Source: an uncultured Sphingomonadales bacterium (GTDB lineage Bacteria; Pseudomonadota; Alphaproteobacteria; Sphingomonadales; Sphingomonadaceae). From it: a DNA stretch of 40,129 nt. The notes below the pieces were generated by a model. It saw only the letters and a program-made list of their open reading frames with translations, searched no databases and was not told where the DNA came from. The position numbers were made by a program, and so were the translations under genes. The stretch lies in assembly GCA_903923465.1 (NCBI GenBank), contig CAIXXP010000251.1, forward strand, positions 1-40,129. The letters run 5' to 3'. Shown here one piece after another: positions 38,709 through 40,129 of this stretch. Every line of letters begins with the position of its first letter. Position 1 is the stretch's first letter.

Positions 38709-39542
38709 TCACAGGCCAATCAGGGCAATCTGGCGGCCATAGGCCGGCTCGCCCCGGTGGGTGGCGCGGCGAAACGAATAGAATCGCCCCGCCTCGGCAT
38801 AGGTGTCCAGCCCCAGCACCGCCACAGTCCCCACGCCCGCCGCCCTCAGCCGATGCGCGACATATCCCGCCAGATCAAACTGCCAGTGCCCCGGCCGGCC
38901 TTGCCCGAAAAACCCCGCGTTCCCGGCCGAATCCGCGCAAAACCGCGCGAAAAACCCCGCATCCACCTCATAGCTGGCTTGCGCGATACACGGCCCCACC
39001 GCGGCGCTGATTCGCTCGGCCTTCGCCCCCAGCGCCACCATCGCCGCCACGGTCGCATCGGTCACGCCGCCCAGCGCCCCCTTCCACCCGGCATGCGCCG
39101 CCCCGACAACGCCCCGCCCGCCATTGGCCTCCCGGTCCGCCAGCAGCACCGGCGCGCAATCGGCAGTCAGAATCCCCAGCAACAGCCCCGGCCGGTCGGT
39201 CACCAGCGCATCCGCTTGCGGCCGCGCCGCATCGCTCCACCCATCGGCCACCACACAGTCCGCCGAATGCACCTGATACACCGTCACCAGACGCGCATCG
39301 GGCATCACCGCAGCCACCGCCCGCGCCCGGTTCTCGGCAATCGCCGCGGGGTCGTCCCCGGCCCCCAGCCCCACATTCAGCCCCGAGACCACCCCGGCGG
39401 AAACCCCACCGCGCCGCCCCAAAAACCCATGCCGCAACCCGGCCAGCCCCTCGGCCCGGATCACCTCGACCGAATCATCCGCAGCCAAGGCCCCTTCGCC
39501 AGCCAAGGCCCCACCCTCAGCCAAGGCCCTATCCTCAGCCAA
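38709..39542 (-). CDS. laccase-domain/polyphenol oxidase family protein (YfiH/PgeF-like)
   Basis: LRHGFLGRRGGVSAGVVSGLNVGLGAGDDPAAIAENRARA, HSADCVVADG, LLLGILTADCAPVLLAD, VGAAHAGWKGALGGV. Confidence 0.93.
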   Translation of the reverse strand: MAEDRALAEGGALAGEGALAADDSVEVIRAEGLAGLRHGFLGRRGGVSAGVVSGLNVGLGAGDDPAAIAENRARAVAAVMPDARLVTVYQVHSADCVVADGWSDAARPQADALVTDRPGLLLGILTADCAPVLLADREANGGRGVVGAAHAGWKGALGGVTDATVAAMVALGAKAERISAAVGPCIAQASYEVDAGFFARFCADSAGNAGFFGQGRPGHWQFDLAGYVAHRLRAAGVGTVAVLGLDTYAEAGRFYSFRRATHRGEPAYGRQIALIGL

Positions 39543-39545
39543 GGC
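39482..39545. repeat. four CAGCCAAGGC(C) copies at exact 18-bp period spanning the pepN/laccase-domain gene junction
   Basis: Copies at 39482, 39500, 39518 and 39536; the last contains the pepN stop codon and the TTG start of the downstream ORF. Confidence 0.92.
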
Positions 39546-40129
39546 TGCGCGTCACCTGCTCAAACGTATCGCGCGACAGCTCCCCCGCCGCCGCCACCCG
39601 CTCCAGCTGCGCCTTCATCATCGCCGACCGCAAGGGCTCCATCCGCCGCCACCGCCCCAGCGGCGCCACGAACCGCGCGGCCGTCTGCGCGTTGATCGGG
39701 TCCAGCGCCAGAATCAGGTCACCAATCAGCCGATACCCCTCGCCGCTCACATGGTGAAACGCCTGCGCGCTGATCACCATCGCCATATACAGCGATCGCA
39801 CCCGGTTCGGGTTGTGCAAGGTAAAATCCTTGTGCTCCGCCAGCGCCTTCACATGCTCCAGCGCGCGCGGGTGCAGCGAGGATGCCTGCAACGAAAACCA
39901 CTTGTCGATCACCAGCGCATTGCCGGCATAGCGCGCATGAAAATCCGCCAGCCTTTCCTCGCGCAGCGGTGTATCCAGCCCGCACAGCACCATCAGCGCG
40001 CCCTGCCGGTCGGTCATGCTCACCGCCGCGTCATATTGCGCCGCCGCCCGCCGCGCCGCCTCTTCCGGCAGGCCCGCCGCCAGATACACCAGCGCCTGCG
40101 TCTGCACCCGCCGCGCGCCCTTGGCCGCC
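39535..40129 (-). CDS. pepN: aminopeptidase N, C-terminal fragment (5' part outside the window)
   Basis: VIDKWFSLQASS, NPNRVRSLYMAMVISAQAFHHVSGEGYRLIGDLILALDPINAQTAARFVAPLGRWRRMEPLRSAMMKAQLERV: C-terminal PepN domain. Confidence 0.9.
   Translation of the reverse strand, partial: AAKGARRVQTQALVYLAAGLPEEAARRAAAQYDAAVSMTDRQGALMVLCGLDTPLREERLADFHARYAGNALVIDKWFSLQASSLHPRALEHVKALAEHKDFTLHNPNRVRSLYMAMVISAQAFHHVSGEGYRLIGDLILALDPINAQTAARFVAPLGRWRRMEPLRSAMMKAQLERVAAAGELSRDTFEQVTRSLG

Overview
High-GC alphaproteobacterial chromosome segment, probably sphingomonad-like (inferred from gene content only). Left part is ordinary chromosome: phosphomannomutase/phosphoglucomutase (partial), J-domain protein, MipZ/ParA-like ATPase, panC, class II aldolase, glnE, TIM-barrel isomerase, a secreted repeat-rich hypothetical protein, a ydbH-ynbE-ydbL set, an ABC exporter, and a two-component system beside an RND efflux tripartite set. 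Right part is also ordinary: apt, petABC (bc1 complex), a laccase-domain protein and the pepN C-terminus. Between them (about 24.87-34.54 kb) I see an integrated element of about 9.65 kb at the 3' side of a tRNA-Gly(TCC) gene. It has a DUF4102-type tyrosine integrase, an AlpA-like regulator, a second tyrosine recombinase paired with an HTH/zinc-ribbon protein, and a surface-glycan cargo (rmlCBDA, a DUF707 protein, a methyltransferase). Its ends share a perfect 21-bp core inside a gapless diverged repeat of about 150 bp. Outside the left end lies a decayed copy of the 5' end of a related integrase, which points to tandem accretion of elements at this tRNA. A second theme is 12-18 bp, mostly codon-phase tandem repeats at gene termini. 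No CRISPR array, rRNA or insertion sequence was recognised.
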